Below are positions 1 through 13,489 of a stretch of DNA of 64,000 nt, in pieces. The translations under genes were made by a program, and so were the position numbers. This DNA is from Heliocidaris tuberculata. Its lineage: Eukaryota; Echinodermata; Echinoidea; Camarodonta; Echinometridae. Below the pieces are notes generated by a model. It was given only the letters and a program-made list of their open reading frames with translations, had not been told where the DNA came from and ran no database searches. The stretch's first letter is position 1; every line of letters starts with the position of its first letter. The stretch is from positions 20,114,308-20,178,307 of the forward strand of contig CM046835.1 of assembly GCA_025618425.1 (NCBI GenBank), written 5' to 3'.

Positions 1-706
1 AGCATTAGTCCTTGTGGGTATGAGGAATACTCTTTCTCATTTTACTTTTCCCCCTTCTAATCAATGTTTCTCAGGCATGTAAAACACAATGGACTGTAAA
101 TAGAAATTGCTTCTTTTCCTGTACATATATGTGATCTGGCATCTGTTTTTTGTAGACAAATAAGCTGATATTTATGATTTTTTTTTTTTAATGATTTTGT
201 AGAAGTAACTTGTTTCTTGCCAATTTATTATAATGCTGAAGCCAGGTTAAGAGAATTGAGTGTGTAAATATACTGCGACTTAAGTTGACCCTTTTGGTAC
301 CATGTGATATACAGGTATTATGTTTCAGTTTTGTAAAGAGCTGCATTTCATAAAGGTTTGGTATCAAACAGTGTAAATTGTCTGACTGAGCCTGGCTCCA
401 GTGCTAAGGGAATTTTGCCTGTCATTGAAAATGTGATTGGTTGACCCTGGAATCAGACTTGTACACCCCTGCCACCTTTAGAAGTTGGAACTCTGTTCCT
501 TTAGGGAAAGAGGAATTCAGGAGGGCTAGAGGAAGAGGGAATATGGCAGCTATGGTCATACCAACATATCGTCTGCTGTGAACCAGAAGGGCAGTGAATC
601 ATACACAGAATGAACACCATTCTGGTTCTCAACAGATACTTTCACTTAGAGGGAATAACTCCCTTAGCCCGACAGCCTGGCTTAGTCTTCAAAAAACAGC
701 ATTGAA
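1..706 (+). other. AT-rich stretch, possibly 3' UTR of a gene outside the window
   Basis: No credible reading frame is seen. Three matches to the Pumilio-binding consensus UGUANAUA lie on the plus strand at 95-102, 120-127 and 263-270, which would suit the 3' UTR of a plus-strand gene ending before the window. No stop codon or poly(A) site ties this stretch to a transcript, so the UTR reading is an inference. Confidence 0.3.
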
Positions 707-2235
707 ATGAACTTAATTTTATCAGACTGCTGTGAAACCAAAAACATTGGCGACGTGAAACTTTCGCTGTTTCTAAACGACAGCCATTGGGCCAGCAAAG
801 AAACTTTTGCTAATTGCAAAAATTCAGTGTTCTGTAATTCAATAATTTCACATAAAATCATGAAAAATAAATGCTTGCTGAAGTTTCTGTTTTTACAGTA
901 ACTTGTAATTCAGCTGGTGGTACATGAAAGTTGAGACATTAGATTTTAATGATTAATCACATCAAATTTTTAGTCTCTTGGTGATGCTCAATCAGTAGAA
1001 TTGGACAATATTTGTAGAGGGAATTTCCCCCCTGACTTGTAGGCCCTTTCGAGGTTCGTTAACTGAAATACATGAGAACTTGGTAGATGATGGAGTTCCT
1101 TATAAGTACTAGTAATACAGTGTTGGTCAGTGTTACTGATATGACAAAAATATGCTTTGGTTCATATGTTTAGATGGCTTGTTTAGAGGGGATGGGGGTC
1201 TGTGACGATTCATCCTAAAAATTACAATTAAACGGGATTTCTCACAAAATTCAATTCAATTCATAACGGTATTTATTTATCGCAAACATTCCAATTTTCA
1301 AAGTTCACCTTGGATGGGGTTGTGTCCATACCCTGAGCATGTGTATTGGTATCCAAACATGAGGAAATTCTGTGTCGAGTATTAAATTTTCATTTTTATT
1401 GACCAATTGATAGTTGTAAAAATTAGTTGAAATTCTAGAATTTACTGAATTTAGTAACTACATCATGTAAATCATTCATCAACGATGCATTGCTCTAGCA
1501 GCTGAATAAATTGATAGGTCTATGACTATGTTATTTGTTTATTCATTGTTATTTTTTGTCTTCGTGGTTTCTACATCACAGAGTCAGAGGGATGAACATA
1601 CATTTACTGAAATTTATGCATTCATGAAACTGAATGCATTTATGAAAACTGCATTAGAGTGACCTCTATTCACAATCTGTAGACCTCACATCTTTTTTAG
1701 TAAAAGAAGAATAGACCTAGAGGTCTATATTAGATGAGATCTATAAATGGGCCATGAAACGGGGGGGGGGGGGGGGGGGGGGGGCTGCAGCCCCCCGCAC
1801 TTTTTTGAGTAGCCACGTTTCATAAAATCTTGAAAAAAAAGTTTGAAAATCATCATTAATGAGTGAAATCAAATCAGCCCCCCCCCCCCCATTCCACTCC
1901 TGCAAACTTTCTCTCAAGTTTAAATGAAATCAGGTGAAGTATTGCCATTTCTAGATTATATTATGTGTGGGCCAGAAAATAATCTCCAATGGCAATGTCA
2001 TGATCTTATCATCTAACTTATCAAACATAACAGAATCTAACATGAGATCTAGTCTAACTTGAGTTTAAAAAGTTAAATCTGTTAACTGGTTAACTTCATG
2101 CTTCAGTGTTAAACTTAAGGTACCAAACTCCAAAGTCTGAACAAAAAAACCTGAAATAAGCGTAAAATTAGATTGCTAAAAATGTGAAGGCCTGATTGCA
2201 GGCTTTTACCAGAGTTTGAGAACAGCCAGGCCCAA
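707..2235. other. Intergenic DNA without a recognised gene
   Basis: AT-rich non-coding sequence. It contains a pure G run of about 26 bases near 1759-1784 followed by a C-rich stretch, and a second C run near 1878-1890. The only open frames are short and have no recognisable protein features. Confidence 0.5.
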
Positions 2236-2725
2236 TGGGTGATTTCAAGTTCAGTGTTGGTGTTGGTGTTGGTGTTGAGAGCGTGAATTAGGCTGCTGAT
2301 TATAGCCCCAACACCGAATTAGGGTTTACAAAAATAATACCAATCACATTATTGATAGCTCAACACCTAGTGAAGTCAATCCCAGCACCAGCTTTATTTC
2401 AGGTTCGGTGTTGTGGCTGGTGCTAGTTTTGCCCCAACACCAACACCAGCTAGCTTTCAACACCGAACTTGAATTCACCCAATGGGTGAATTCAAGTTCG
2501 GTGTTGAAAGCTGGTGTTTGGTGTTAGGGCAAAACTAGCACCAGCCACAACACCGAACCTGAAATAAAGCTGGTGCTGGGATTGACTTCACTAGGTGTTG
2601 AGCTATCAATAATGTGATTGGTATTATTTTTATAAACCCTAATTCGGTGTTGGGGCTAGAATCAGCAGCCCAATTTACGCTCTCAACACCAACACCAACA
2701 CCAACACCGAACTTGAAATCACCCA
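2236..2725. mobile_element. Inverted dimer of a 245-base MITE (long palindrome)
   Basis: The left arm (2236-2481) and right arm (2483-2725) are near-perfect reverse complements around a single base at 2482. Each arm itself starts with TGGGTGA and ends with TCACCCA, and each carries short terminal inverted repeats built on CAAGTTCGGTGTTG. Arrays of the 6-mer GTTGGT or CAACAC lie near the outer ends. The structure is best read as two copies of one non-autonomous element joined head to head. No transposase is encoded, and no convincing target duplication is visible at the outer ends. Confidence 0.85.
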
Positions 2726-2971
2726 ATGTGATTGAAGCCTAATAATGCCCGAGGCTCACTAAGAAGATCTACTAAGATTAAAAGTGTGATTGTGAACGCC
2801 TGCTTAGTGCTTGGCCTGCCTTTAGTCTAGACTAGATCTAGAGTAGAGTTGGACTTGGACAAATCTTTTTTCTTTTTTTTTTGTCACTTCTGTTTCTTCT
2901 TCTTTTAAATTGGTCGATTATAAACTGTATTAAAACGGATTTTTAAATTATAAGAGCTTTCATCATTGATT

Positions 2972-3006
2972 TCTTTCTTGGAAATGTGGTGGCTCTAAAA
3001 AGAGCC
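2972..3006 (-). terminator. Histone 3' end: stem-loop and downstream element for H3
   Basis: On the minus strand, 28 bases after the H3 stop, a perfect six-base-pair hairpin GGCTCT-TTTT-AGAGCC (3006-2991) is followed by ACCACA. CAAGAAAGA follows at 2980-2972. This is the replication-dependent histone pre-mRNA signal: the stem-loop is bound by SLBP and the purine-rich element pairs with U7 snRNA. It implies a non-polyadenylated mRNA. Confidence 0.95.
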
Positions 3007-3033
3007 GTTGGTTTTAAATGTCAGCCAGACAAT

Positions 3034-3462
<429 letters not shown>

Positions 3463-3500
3463 TTATATGATCAACTGAAATTCAAAATGTCCCGCACTCG

Positions 3501-3591
3501 TATTTATATCAAAATTACACGAAGATGATTGGTCCATCACATGACGAGCAGTGATTGGTTTATCGCCTCAAAAAGCGCGATATATGATTGG
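3501..3591 (-). promoter_or_regulatory. H3 promoter: TATA box and three CCAAT boxes
   Basis: On the minus strand, TATAAATA lies at 3508-3501, about 57 bases before the start codon. Three inverted CCAAT boxes follow upstream, each read as GATTGG on the plus strand, at 3527-3532, 3553-3558 and 3586-3591. The spacing of 26 and 33 bases is regular. CCAAT plus TATA is the usual arrangement of S-phase histone promoters. Confidence 0.8.
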
Positions 3592-4793
<1,202 letters not shown>

Positions 4794-4836
4794 GAAGGGG
4801 AACATCTGCTTCAATACGCTATACGGCATAACCAAC

Positions 4837-4871
4837 GGCTCTTCTTAGAGCCACCAAATGTCCAAGAAAGA
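4837..4871 (+). terminator. Histone 3' end: stem-loop and downstream element for H4
   Basis: GGCTCT-TCTT-AGAGCC at 4837-4852 is a perfect six-base-pair hairpin preceded by CCAAC and followed by ACCA. CAAGAAAGA lies at 4863-4871. It matches the H3 signal in the same window, and both fit the sea-urchin histone consensus. Confidence 0.95.
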
Positions 4872-4949
4872 ATCAAACATTGAACTCTTGTATATAGTTG
4901 TATTTGTACATCTACTCGGGTCTTTTTACTTTGTCTTTGGGCTCCTGTC

Positions 4950-5199
4950 CAGGGGGGGGGGGCGGCCGCCCCCTATCATTTTTCAAGCGAGCAAAAAAAA
5001 AAAGAAAAAAAAGAGGAAGAAAAGGGGGGGGGGGAGGGAAAGGAGAAAGAAGGGGAAATGGAGAAGAGAAGGCTAGGCCATGCATTTGACATAACTGTTA
5101 TAGTCCTATTTGTTATTTCAAGACCCTCGACGTACGACGTTGCTATACGCGTCATTTGGCCCCCCCCCCCCCTATTCAAATACCCTGGCGCCGCCCCTG
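4950..5199. mobile_element. Non-autonomous hAT-like element, 250 bases
   Basis: The element begins with CAGGGG and ends with GGCGCCGCCCCTG, so the termini are inverted repeats of the CAGGGGCGGC type. It is flanked by an exact 8-base duplication CTCCTGTC at 4942-4949 and 5200-5207, the length typical of hAT insertions. The interior is G-, A- and C-homopolymer rich with no coding capacity. It lies about 80 bases downstream of the H4 processing signal. Confidence 0.8.
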
Positions 5200-5207
5200 C
5201 TCCTGTC

Positions 5208-8037
5208 CGACAGTGACTGACACTTTTAAGTGACGGTGTCGGTGACGGACAAGGGTAGAGTCTAGTAAATTATTTAAGTTAGATTTAGTGTACGATTGGG
5301 CGGGGCTCGGGCTCGGCCCGGGAGGGGTTGGTCCATGGTCTGCACTAAAGTTAAAGTTAACAAAATGGTATCAATAATCTAATCCTTATAATAATAATAG
5401 ATCTACAGACTTTGATTGAGTAGGAGCAGAAAAGGAAGCGGTGAAAGTTAATCGGACAAAGTAACTATTTTAAGTTAGAATTTAGATCTGTGTAGATCTA
5501 GAGCTAAAGTTCGATTAGTTAGATCTAACTTAGATTTAACAAACATTGCCAATTCTCCATGATCAAGGGTCACACATAATTATGACCGCATTCATGATAA
5601 GTGCCCTTTTTTTAACTTCTGATACGTGCCCCTTTTCCCTTCTGATAAGTGCCCCTTTACTTCTGAAAGTGCCCCTTTTACTATCTGATAATATGTGCCC
5701 TTTTCCTCTTCTCATATAAGTGCCCCTATTCGCTGTAAATTAAGTGCCAGTAATTTACACCAAGTAAGGGCAATATTTTATGAAAAATTTCCCGATAACT
5801 CGCTCGCTACACTCACACACTCTTACAGTATACATGTATAATGAAATCAAGCAGAATGTTATATCGGTGCACAAGCTTATCTGAGGATAACCTTGTATAC
5901 TCCAGACTAGCTTTTACGGGTGAATAGGCTTCAATAGCTTTTGTGTGTATCAGCGGGACTTTTTCCAGTCTAGATCATTCTTACATCAGAGGAAAATAAT
6001 TCTTTAAAATTTCATGTTCAGTTCTGAATCCCTAAATTTGTGGCACAGTAAGAGTTGAAGAGTCCGTGAATCAGGTAATATAGCAAATTTAAGAAAATTA
6101 ATTCTTGCTTAGAGCAATTTTGTTGTCTGTGCGGCTGCAACAGTGAATGTTGGACACAGTCCCACATAGGCAAGGGCCTATGAGTGATATCCGTGTAATC
6201 CTAAAGAAAACGACAGGCCAGTGTTCTACAAGTTAACTTAAAAGATGATTCGACATTCCCCCAAATGAATTTGCTGTTGTCATTTTCATTATATCGCTAT
6301 AAATAATTAACAACTCAAGGACTTCAGCATTAGAAAAAAATGTCAATGTCACAAAATGGCGGCTTTTTCACTTTATGTTCACCCCTTGTAGGTGCCCCTT
6401 CCCCCCCCCAAAAAAAGTGCCCTTTCTTGCTGGTGCGGCCCACTTTGAAAGACGAGTCCGCCGCCCCTGGCGTGTATCAAATAAAATTGGTGATCTCGGA
6501 TGTCAGATGTAAATCTAGACTACTATTTGAACTGAAAATTTTCACTAGAAAAAATATTTCTAATTTTTCAATTTTCTATATGGAGGGGTTACCAAAGACA
6601 CCCCTTCAATTCCTCCGCCTCTAGCTCTCCCTCTACATAGCTGGTCACTGTGTTCTTTTCGCTTTTAGCTTACTTTACTTTGTTTCTCTCCCTTCTATTC
6701 GAGGATTGGTTCCTTTTTGCCCCCCCCCCCTTTTTTTTGGGGGGGGGCCCAAAAGGAAGAGTTAAAGACAAGTATTCATTTTGGAACACATTCAGGGCCT
6801 ACAGAATCATGTTTTCATTCAATATAAAAAAATCTCTTTGGATTCATGAAAAAAAAATACCCACGATAAGATTTTCAGATGCCGAATATTACTGTCAAAT
6901 TTCCTAAACCCTTTCCAAGGATCTTTTCTCATCACTAGTGAATTTGATACCCTTTCTCAGAATTTTCCTGTTTTTGATACCCTAAACGAGATCCCCGGTT
7001 ACTGTCTGATGGTGAATAAAACAACTCTTTTTACTCGTTTTCATGGACGCGGATGCCGTACAGGCCTGCCCCCCCCCCCTCCCCCCGGGAACTGAATAAT
7101 GTATAGACTCTACAAACTATACGAGGTTTGGTAAAGAAAATAATAATACACTTGTTATCGTTAATTACTCCAATATTTAACAGTCTTATAACAAAATTTA
7201 GGTATGCGCATTCTAAAGTAGAGAAGATGTCAAATTTATTTTTTTTTAAATCATGCAGGGCAACAAAGTCTGAGAGTATCTGTACTTCATAACACAACCA
7301 TAATTTATAGTCTAGAACTCTAGATATTCTCTTGGTTACCACTATGCATCGCCATTTCTTCCAACCAGGGGCCCAATAATTCCAGCAGGCAGCAGCATAT
7401 GTACATGTATTCCAATGTTTTAGAGAACTTATTCTCATGCACAAGGCCTCTGCGCTTTCTTCAAGTTCTCTGTTCATTTACTATCAATTTCTAGCAAAGG
7501 CTAAATTTCATTTATTTATAAGATTATGATGTAAATGATTTTGTATAGCATTCATTGTAGTTCAAGTTCAAGTTCAAGTTTATTTATCTTTCTTCAGAAT
7601 ACATCAGATACATATGACCAATAAGAATAATACATGTATGAGAAAATACAGCTATATAGTATATTGTAACAATGATTTAACAACCTAACAGGAATTAGAG
7701 AGTATTTATAACATGAAGAAAGACGAGAGACCTAGGTTGTGAAATAAGTTCCCTCTCAAGGCGATTGCAAGAATAATTTTAGAAATAATATGGCTAACGA
7801 CTAATTCTACCAAAAAATATTCTACTTAAATGTTATAAATACATTGCATTACATAATTTATGTGCGTATGATATCTAAAAAAAAGGGAAGAAAGTTATAT
7901 ACAAAAGGGGAAAGATGATTACATGACAATATACATTTGAGAAAGGAAAAAAGAAGAGGGAAAGGAAAGATCATCGGGACAGAACACACGTTCACAAGAT
8001 AAAAACAAACAGGAAAGTATAGTTGACTATACGTACA
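5208..8037. other. Intergenic DNA with simple repeats
   Basis: No gene is recognised. Contents include the AGTGCCCC array described separately, further C and G runs at about 6397-6408, 6720-6746 and 7070-7086, and a CAAGTT triplet array near 7562-7580. Open frames here are short and look random. Confidence 0.45.
5596..5755. repeat. Degenerate tandem repeat based on TCTGATAAGTGCCCCTTTT
   Basis: About six to seven diverged units of roughly 20-25 bases each contain AAGTGCCCCTTT, often preceded by TTCTGAT. Spacing and length vary, which suggests an old array. Further GTGCCCCT and GTGCCCTTT motifs appear near 6390-6430. Confidence 0.65.
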
Positions 8038-8045
8038 GCAGCACA

Positions 8046-8896
8046 CACTGGCGTAGACAGGGGGCACAAGGGGGCCATGGCCCCCCTATTCAGCCCCTAG
8101 GGGGGGAAAAAAGGGGAAGTGAGAGAAAAAAAAACCTAAAAAGGCGCTACGAGCAGTTATCTTTCTCTCAAAATTTACTAAAACGTCAAAATTTTCGCGC
8201 TTCGCGCGGGAAGGGGGAAATAACCCCCCTCCCTGCACCCACCCCTGTTAGATTCAGTGCAGTATTGCGTCAAAATACATGTACTAAGTAACTGAAAAGC
8301 AGTCAGGGCGTCGAACTAACTTTCCGCCTAAAAAAAGGTGCTATATATAATTATATACGAGCCGTTGTCTTTCTATATAAAACGTCATGCCCTCGCCTGC
8401 ACCCACCCCTATATAGCTGTTACATATTATTATACAGTGCAGTATTACGTCCATGCAAGTAATTGAAAAGCAGTCCGGGTGTCGAAATAAATTTCCGCCT
8501 AAAAAAAGGTGCTACGAGCCGTTATCTTTCTCTCAAATTTGCTATATAAAACGTCAGAGCTTCCCTCCCTGCACCCACCCCTGTGATATACAGTGCAATA
8601 TTGCATCAAAATAATTGAAAAGCAGCCGGGCGTCAAACTAACTTTCCGCCTAAAAGAAGGTGCTACGAGCCATTATCTTTCTCTCAAATTTGCTATAAAA
8701 CATCAGAGCTTTCGCGCTTCGCGCAGGAGGGGGAGGGCGGTGGACTCCCCCTCCATGCACTCACCCTTTGCGTGCTCATCACCAATTTCGCTCACAAACG
8801 CCCCCCCCCCCCCCAATGAAATCCTGGCTACGCGGTTGGATCCTTCACGTTTGCCCCCCCCCCCCCCCCCCTTGGAAAACCCTGGTCACGCCACTG
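8046..8896. mobile_element. Non-autonomous hAT-like element with internal tandem repeats, 851 bases
   Basis: Ends are CACTGGCGTAG and the reverse complement of CAGTGGCGTGAC, a typical hAT terminus. An exact 8-base target duplication GCAGCACA flanks it at 8038-8045 and 8897-8904. Inside, four diverged units of about 150-190 bases start near 8135, 8327, 8498 and 8649; each contains CCTAAAAAAAGGTGCTACGA and a C-rich CTGCACCCACCCCT block. C runs near 8802 and 8856 and the motif TTTCGCGCTTCGCGC recur. No transposase is present. Confidence 0.8.
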
Positions 8897-9038
8897 GCAG
8901 CACATAGAAATTAAAAACCATTAGCCTACCATTCTTCTGTTTTATTATGTTTATCTGAAATGAATGAATGAATCAACGAAACGAAACGAAACGAACGAAG
9001 CTGCAATGCTCAACGGCAATAGGAAGATTCCGCGAAGA

Positions 9039-9214
9039 GTGTCCCTTTATACGACATTTATACGACGTTTATCTATTTCATCCATAAATGAAAAAAAGTA
9101 TCTTTTTATGACTATGTCTAGAGGTGGTGATACCAAAAAGCTATATTCAATAGTCATATCAAAAGTTTTCTTCATTTTTGGATGAAATATGTGGAAAAAT
9201 GTCGTAAGGGACAC
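9039..9214. mobile_element. Small palindromic MITE
   Basis: The left half starts GTGTCCCTTTATACGACATTT and the right half ends with the approximate reverse complement AAATGTCGTAAGGGACAC. The arms, about 75 bases long, also share CATCCATAAATGAAAAAAAG and TATGACTAT. No coding capacity. Confidence 0.65.
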
Positions 9215-9404
9215 ATTGCACGGAATCGCCCAATGGCAGTTTCTTGATCTTTCAAAAAGTGAAGATCTCAATATTCAGAACATTATTTTAAGAAAAGTAT
9301 ATTAACTTCATAAAACTTACTCCAAAATAATTTGACATCCATCAACTTTACAATGTTAAAACCTCAGTCTGATGGTACGCGCTTAAACTTTTGAGTTATT
9401 AGCG

Positions 9405-9582
9405 ATCAAAAGTGTCAAATGTTTATTTGTTTATTTATTTTATTTTACTTTATTTATTCATTTATTTACTTTTTTATTTTCTTATTTTATTTTATTTTAT
9501 TTTGTATTTGTATTTGTATTTTTTTAATTAATTAATTTATTTATTTTTATTTATTTATTTACTTTTTTTGGGGGGGGGGGAT
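9405..9582. repeat. ATTT-rich low-complexity tract ending in a G run
   Basis: Imperfect tandem TTTA, TTTAT and TTTTA units over roughly 165 bases are followed by a short T run and ten G bases. It is a simple-sequence expansion with no other feature. Confidence 0.7.
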
Positions 9583-10644
9583 TATACACCTATATACATG
9601 CAGTGCAAAGTACAATCCAGATGATAAGATGTCAGGACCTAAAGCAGGGATAATAGTTGTAACAGTTAATGCTTTGACATGAAATGCCTCCCGACTTTAA
9701 CAGCTGTATACAACACCCCTTGCCCCAAAGAGGATTAAAGAAATTGAATAATTGATACATAATTACCGAATGCACTTCTATGACAAATTGATACGTCCAT
9801 CCATGCATATTTGACGTGTCCCGGGGGGCGGCGACTGCACTAAGTCTTAAAATGTGCAATCTTTTTTTATTGATTAAATGTCCCATATCCATTTTTAACC
9901 CCAAAAAAAGATACATATAAGGTTGGTCACCGTTTTGCATGAAATTACCTGATGACAAACATGCAAAATAATGATGAAAACATTGGTTTAATACTTCCAA
10001 ATTATTAGTGCGAGAATTTTTTTATTTACTAGACAGAAATATATGAAGTTACATGGGAAATATGACAGCCACTGGAATACCTTTTTCATTGATTTAATGT
10101 CAAATTTCTTTAGTTTACTTATAAGTTGTATAATTTCACAGTTTTGCATGAAATTACATGAAAATACTACTTATTACTTCCAAATTTTTGTGAGAAATAC
10201 ATGTATTTGTTTACTGGAACAGAAATAAGCAGTCAACTGGGAAAAGGATCACTTTCTCTTCATGATTTTAAATGCAGTTCAATTCGTGTTGACGATTTTA
10301 TTGCAATGCATGCAGTGGTTTTATTGCTCTATGCATGTAGATATAATGCATGCAGGCTCTTGAAAACGTGGTTTGTTATATGAGAAAATTTCCTGAGCGA
10401 CATGCATGCATCTGTGGCATCCGAGGGCTAAATGTTTTTATACAAAGAGAAATACAATACTAACATGTTAACTTTTTTGTTTTCTTTTGTGGGGCTTTTG
10501 CAAAACCATTCTTATATAATCATGAACAAAGGAAGGATGTAATTTGGAACTCCATTGTCATCTACCTCCATGTCCCTGCATGCCACACTATAACTCAGCA
10601 CACAGAGCATGTTTGCAGAGAGAGATGTATGTTGAAAGGGCATG
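9583..10644. other. Intergenic DNA with a loose direct duplication
   Basis: No gene is seen. Two similar segments, beginning with TTTTGCATGAAATTAC near 9933 and 10142 and continuing with TACTTCCAAAT, suggest an old duplication with a period of about 209 bases. A cluster of ATGCATGCA motifs lies at 10305-10410. Confidence 0.4.
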
Positions 10645-11444
10645 TAGTCTAGTCGGAAAGAAGGGTTCCCGTGCACCATCGAGATACATTTTTTAACCAA
10701 CTTTTTTATAATGCCTGAAGTGTCAGTTAATGAATTTTGATGTTCCCATTGCCAAATCGTGTCCCATGGGGTTCAAAATCGGCCATTTTGGAAGCCATCT
10801 TGAATTTTTGATGAAATTCCATAATTAGCATATCTTTTGAATAAGACATCATGCATGAATAAATAAAACAACTTTTTAAAATAAAAATAAGATGAGGAAT
10901 CGATTTAGAGTTATTTTTGTGATTTGAGTAACCAAAACATCAAAAAGTATGAAAAAAGTGATAAAATTTGCACAAAAAAAATCGTGCATCCTAACGTCAT
11001 CTTGTTTTTCAACTATAGTAAAACAATGATAACCTGCAAATTTTTTACTAAAATATGTTGAGAGGGATATAGTCATGATTTTCATGCATAAATTTACACA
11101 TATACCTTAAAAGTGTACCAGTATATGGTCAGCTTAATGACACCTCTCAGATTAGGAAATACATGCGTTTTTCGTGCTCAATCGACGCCAATTGGCTATT
11201 GTGTGCGAAACCCCATAGACTTCTGTGTGTTAGAAGCGGCACAGTTGAGACGCTTTAACCAGCTTGCGTGGTAAGAGTTATACGTTGAGTTATGGGCATA
11301 AAATAATGCATAAAATTTAAATGATTTTTATAGTGTACATTGAATACTTTGTAGTGCTTGATGGTTTATACTCAAAGACAGTAAAATTAATCATTTGAGA
11401 CCAAATCGAACATAGATACATACTGCAGTGGATTAGGGTAACGC
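10645..11444 (+). repeat. Left outer arm of the foldback element
   Basis: About 800 bases that match the reverse complement of 19790-20636 with scattered substitutions and small indels. Shared landmarks include GTGCACCATCGAGATACAT, CCAAATCGTGTCCCATGGGG, GCATCCTAACGTCATCTTG and ATGACACCTCTCAGATT. Similarity ends after GGATTAGGGT near 11444. The short open frames in it are incidental. Confidence 0.85.
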
Positions 11445-11769
11445 TTCTGTGCTTGTCTTGGCGGTTCGTCTATCTGTTTTTCTCATTTCATGAGCTTCTC
11501 AAACATGAAGTTAATGACATGTTTAGTTGGAAAAGTTAACATGAACTGTACACGAACTCCATATCGACTACACATGCCCCTCCACATGCAGTGCTAGTCA
11601 ATAAAAATGAAACACAGATTCAACCATAAATGTCGTTGCAATCGGTACATATAGATTTAATTAGAGATACTCATATTGTAGCCTATCATGTTTCCTTAAA
11701 GTTGACACCTTGATCAATAAAATTCGACAATGGACAGCTGAACAGTAACATTTTTCATGACGCATGTCA

Positions 11770-11890
11770 AATTTGCCTCTGCCCAAGTTTTGAATGAAAT
11801 GAACGGTCAACCCAAGGTTGGCTGAAATAGAACGCACTCATAAAGCAACTCCCGAACACCATTCAGCCCAAACTTGGGCAAAGACGATTC
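11770..11890. repeat. Short imperfect palindrome
   Basis: TTTGCCTCTGCCCAAGTTTTGAATG on the left is mirrored by CATTCAGCCCAAACTTGGGCAAA on the right, around about 70 bases. It is probably a degenerate hairpin element; no target duplication was identified. Confidence 0.5.
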
Positions 11891-12200
11891 TGACATACTT
11901 TTTGAAAATATAGCCAGTGCTCATTCATCCATGATCGCATTTTGGTGAGCAGCCTATCAAATTACATCATCAACTATCATACCATTATAATACATTTTAG
12001 CGATTTCGCTTGGTTTTTAAAATATTGGGGCTTGAATGTGGGTATCCTTTTTGTTGACTCACACTGTATAGAAGATGGGAGCAGAATTCAATCAATATTG
12101 AACGAAGAAAACAGATGGACTGAATACGATATATCTAATTACCATTTACAGGAAGGCATTGAGCTAAAAGTTTTCTTTTAATTTCATTGTATACACAACC

Positions 12201-12409
12201 TACACTCTAAAAACTAAAGTGTTAAATCACCATTTAAAAGGGCCGAGGAGTGACAACTTTTTCAAAATGGTTTGATCAACTCTTTTAAACTGCTGGATTC
12301 AGCCTTTATAGTGTTATATCCAGCATGTTAAAAGTATCTAAAATTTTGAAAAAGTTGTCACTCCTCGGCCCTTTTAAATGGTGAGTAACACTTCAGTTTT
12401 TAGAGTGTA
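12201..12409. mobile_element. Tc1/mariner-type MITE with TA duplication, 209 bases
   Basis: The element starts TA-CACTCTAAAAACT and ends with the mirror image AGTTTTTAGAGTG-TA; the arms of about 65 bases are nearly identical (GGGCCGAGGAGTGACAACTT is in both). TA at each end is the expected Tc1/mariner target duplication. Arm identity is high, which suggests fairly recent activity. There is no coding capacity. Confidence 0.85.
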
Positions 12410-12958
12410 TGCGAAATACAGATGTGGTCACTGCACATAAAGTTAGTCTACCAAAAAGTACTTTAAACAAGACGATGATAAATTATACACAAAACCACAC
12501 ACAGTTGCAGAGATACAGATATTTTACTGAATATTTTTGTTTCCTTTGCGGTTACATCTTACAAGGTCCGTGGGGTTGCAGCCCTCCCCCAGGGATTTTG
12601 ATTGACAATTTTTCGGTCAACCTTCACCCCATATTCAGGCAGCGAGAGGGTTCATTTAAGATTTGTATATCTTATTAAGATCATTCATTACATGTTTATT
12701 AGTCATTCTATACACTATAGTAAAGTGTCAGTCTTTTTCTTACTTGCTCGTCCAAATTTCGAACTGTTGAAATTAGAGTTAAAAACATTAGCCTATGCTG
12801 TTACAATTTTACCATACGCCTATACAGATTCAATAAAAAGGATAACCTAAAATACTTCGGGAAGAAAAAAGGTGTTGAAAATATAAATAGGACTTTGTAC
12901 GTCATCATTTCAGACATAATTGTAATTTTGATTGTTCGTATCTAATAACCAACAGTAT

Positions 12959-13477
12959 ACCACAAACCACTGCAAACAGAGTACTTCCCGTGAAAAATGG
13001 CAAATGAAGATTCATTATTTACAATTCTGATGAATGTACAAATGTTTGGGGTTTTTTGCGAAAAATGTGCTGTTTTGCATGTCATTTCCCCCTTTCGAGG
13101 ATACTAAATCTATTGAACTGTCGTGGTTATATTCTACATCAAATTAATTAGTCTAACCAACCTGACACATATTTACAATATGTTTACAACTTGTAGCCAT
13201 ATGTATTTCTTTACATAAATATTTATATTACACCACAAACCACTGCAAATAGAGTACTTCCCATGAAAAATGACAAATTATTCCATTCATGAAGATTCAA
13301 AATTTACAACTCTGATGTTTTGGGTTTTTTGCGAAAAATGTGCTGTTTGGCATGTCATTTCCCCCTTTCTAGGCCATATATACATCAAATTAATAAGCCT
13401 AAACCTGACAATATTTACAATATGTTTACAACTTGTAGCCATACTTAATATGTATTTCTTTGTATAAATATTTATAT
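12959..13477. repeat. Two-copy tandem duplication, period 273
   Basis: Copy 1 (12959-13231) and copy 2 (13232-13477) share ACCACAAACCACTGCAAA, TTTTTTGCGAAAAATGTGCTG, CATGTCATTTCCCCCTTTC and ACAATATGTTTACAACTTG in the same order. Copy 2 is shorter by internal deletion. No coding function is visible. Confidence 0.85.
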
Positions 13478-13489
13478 AGTCATAGTCTG

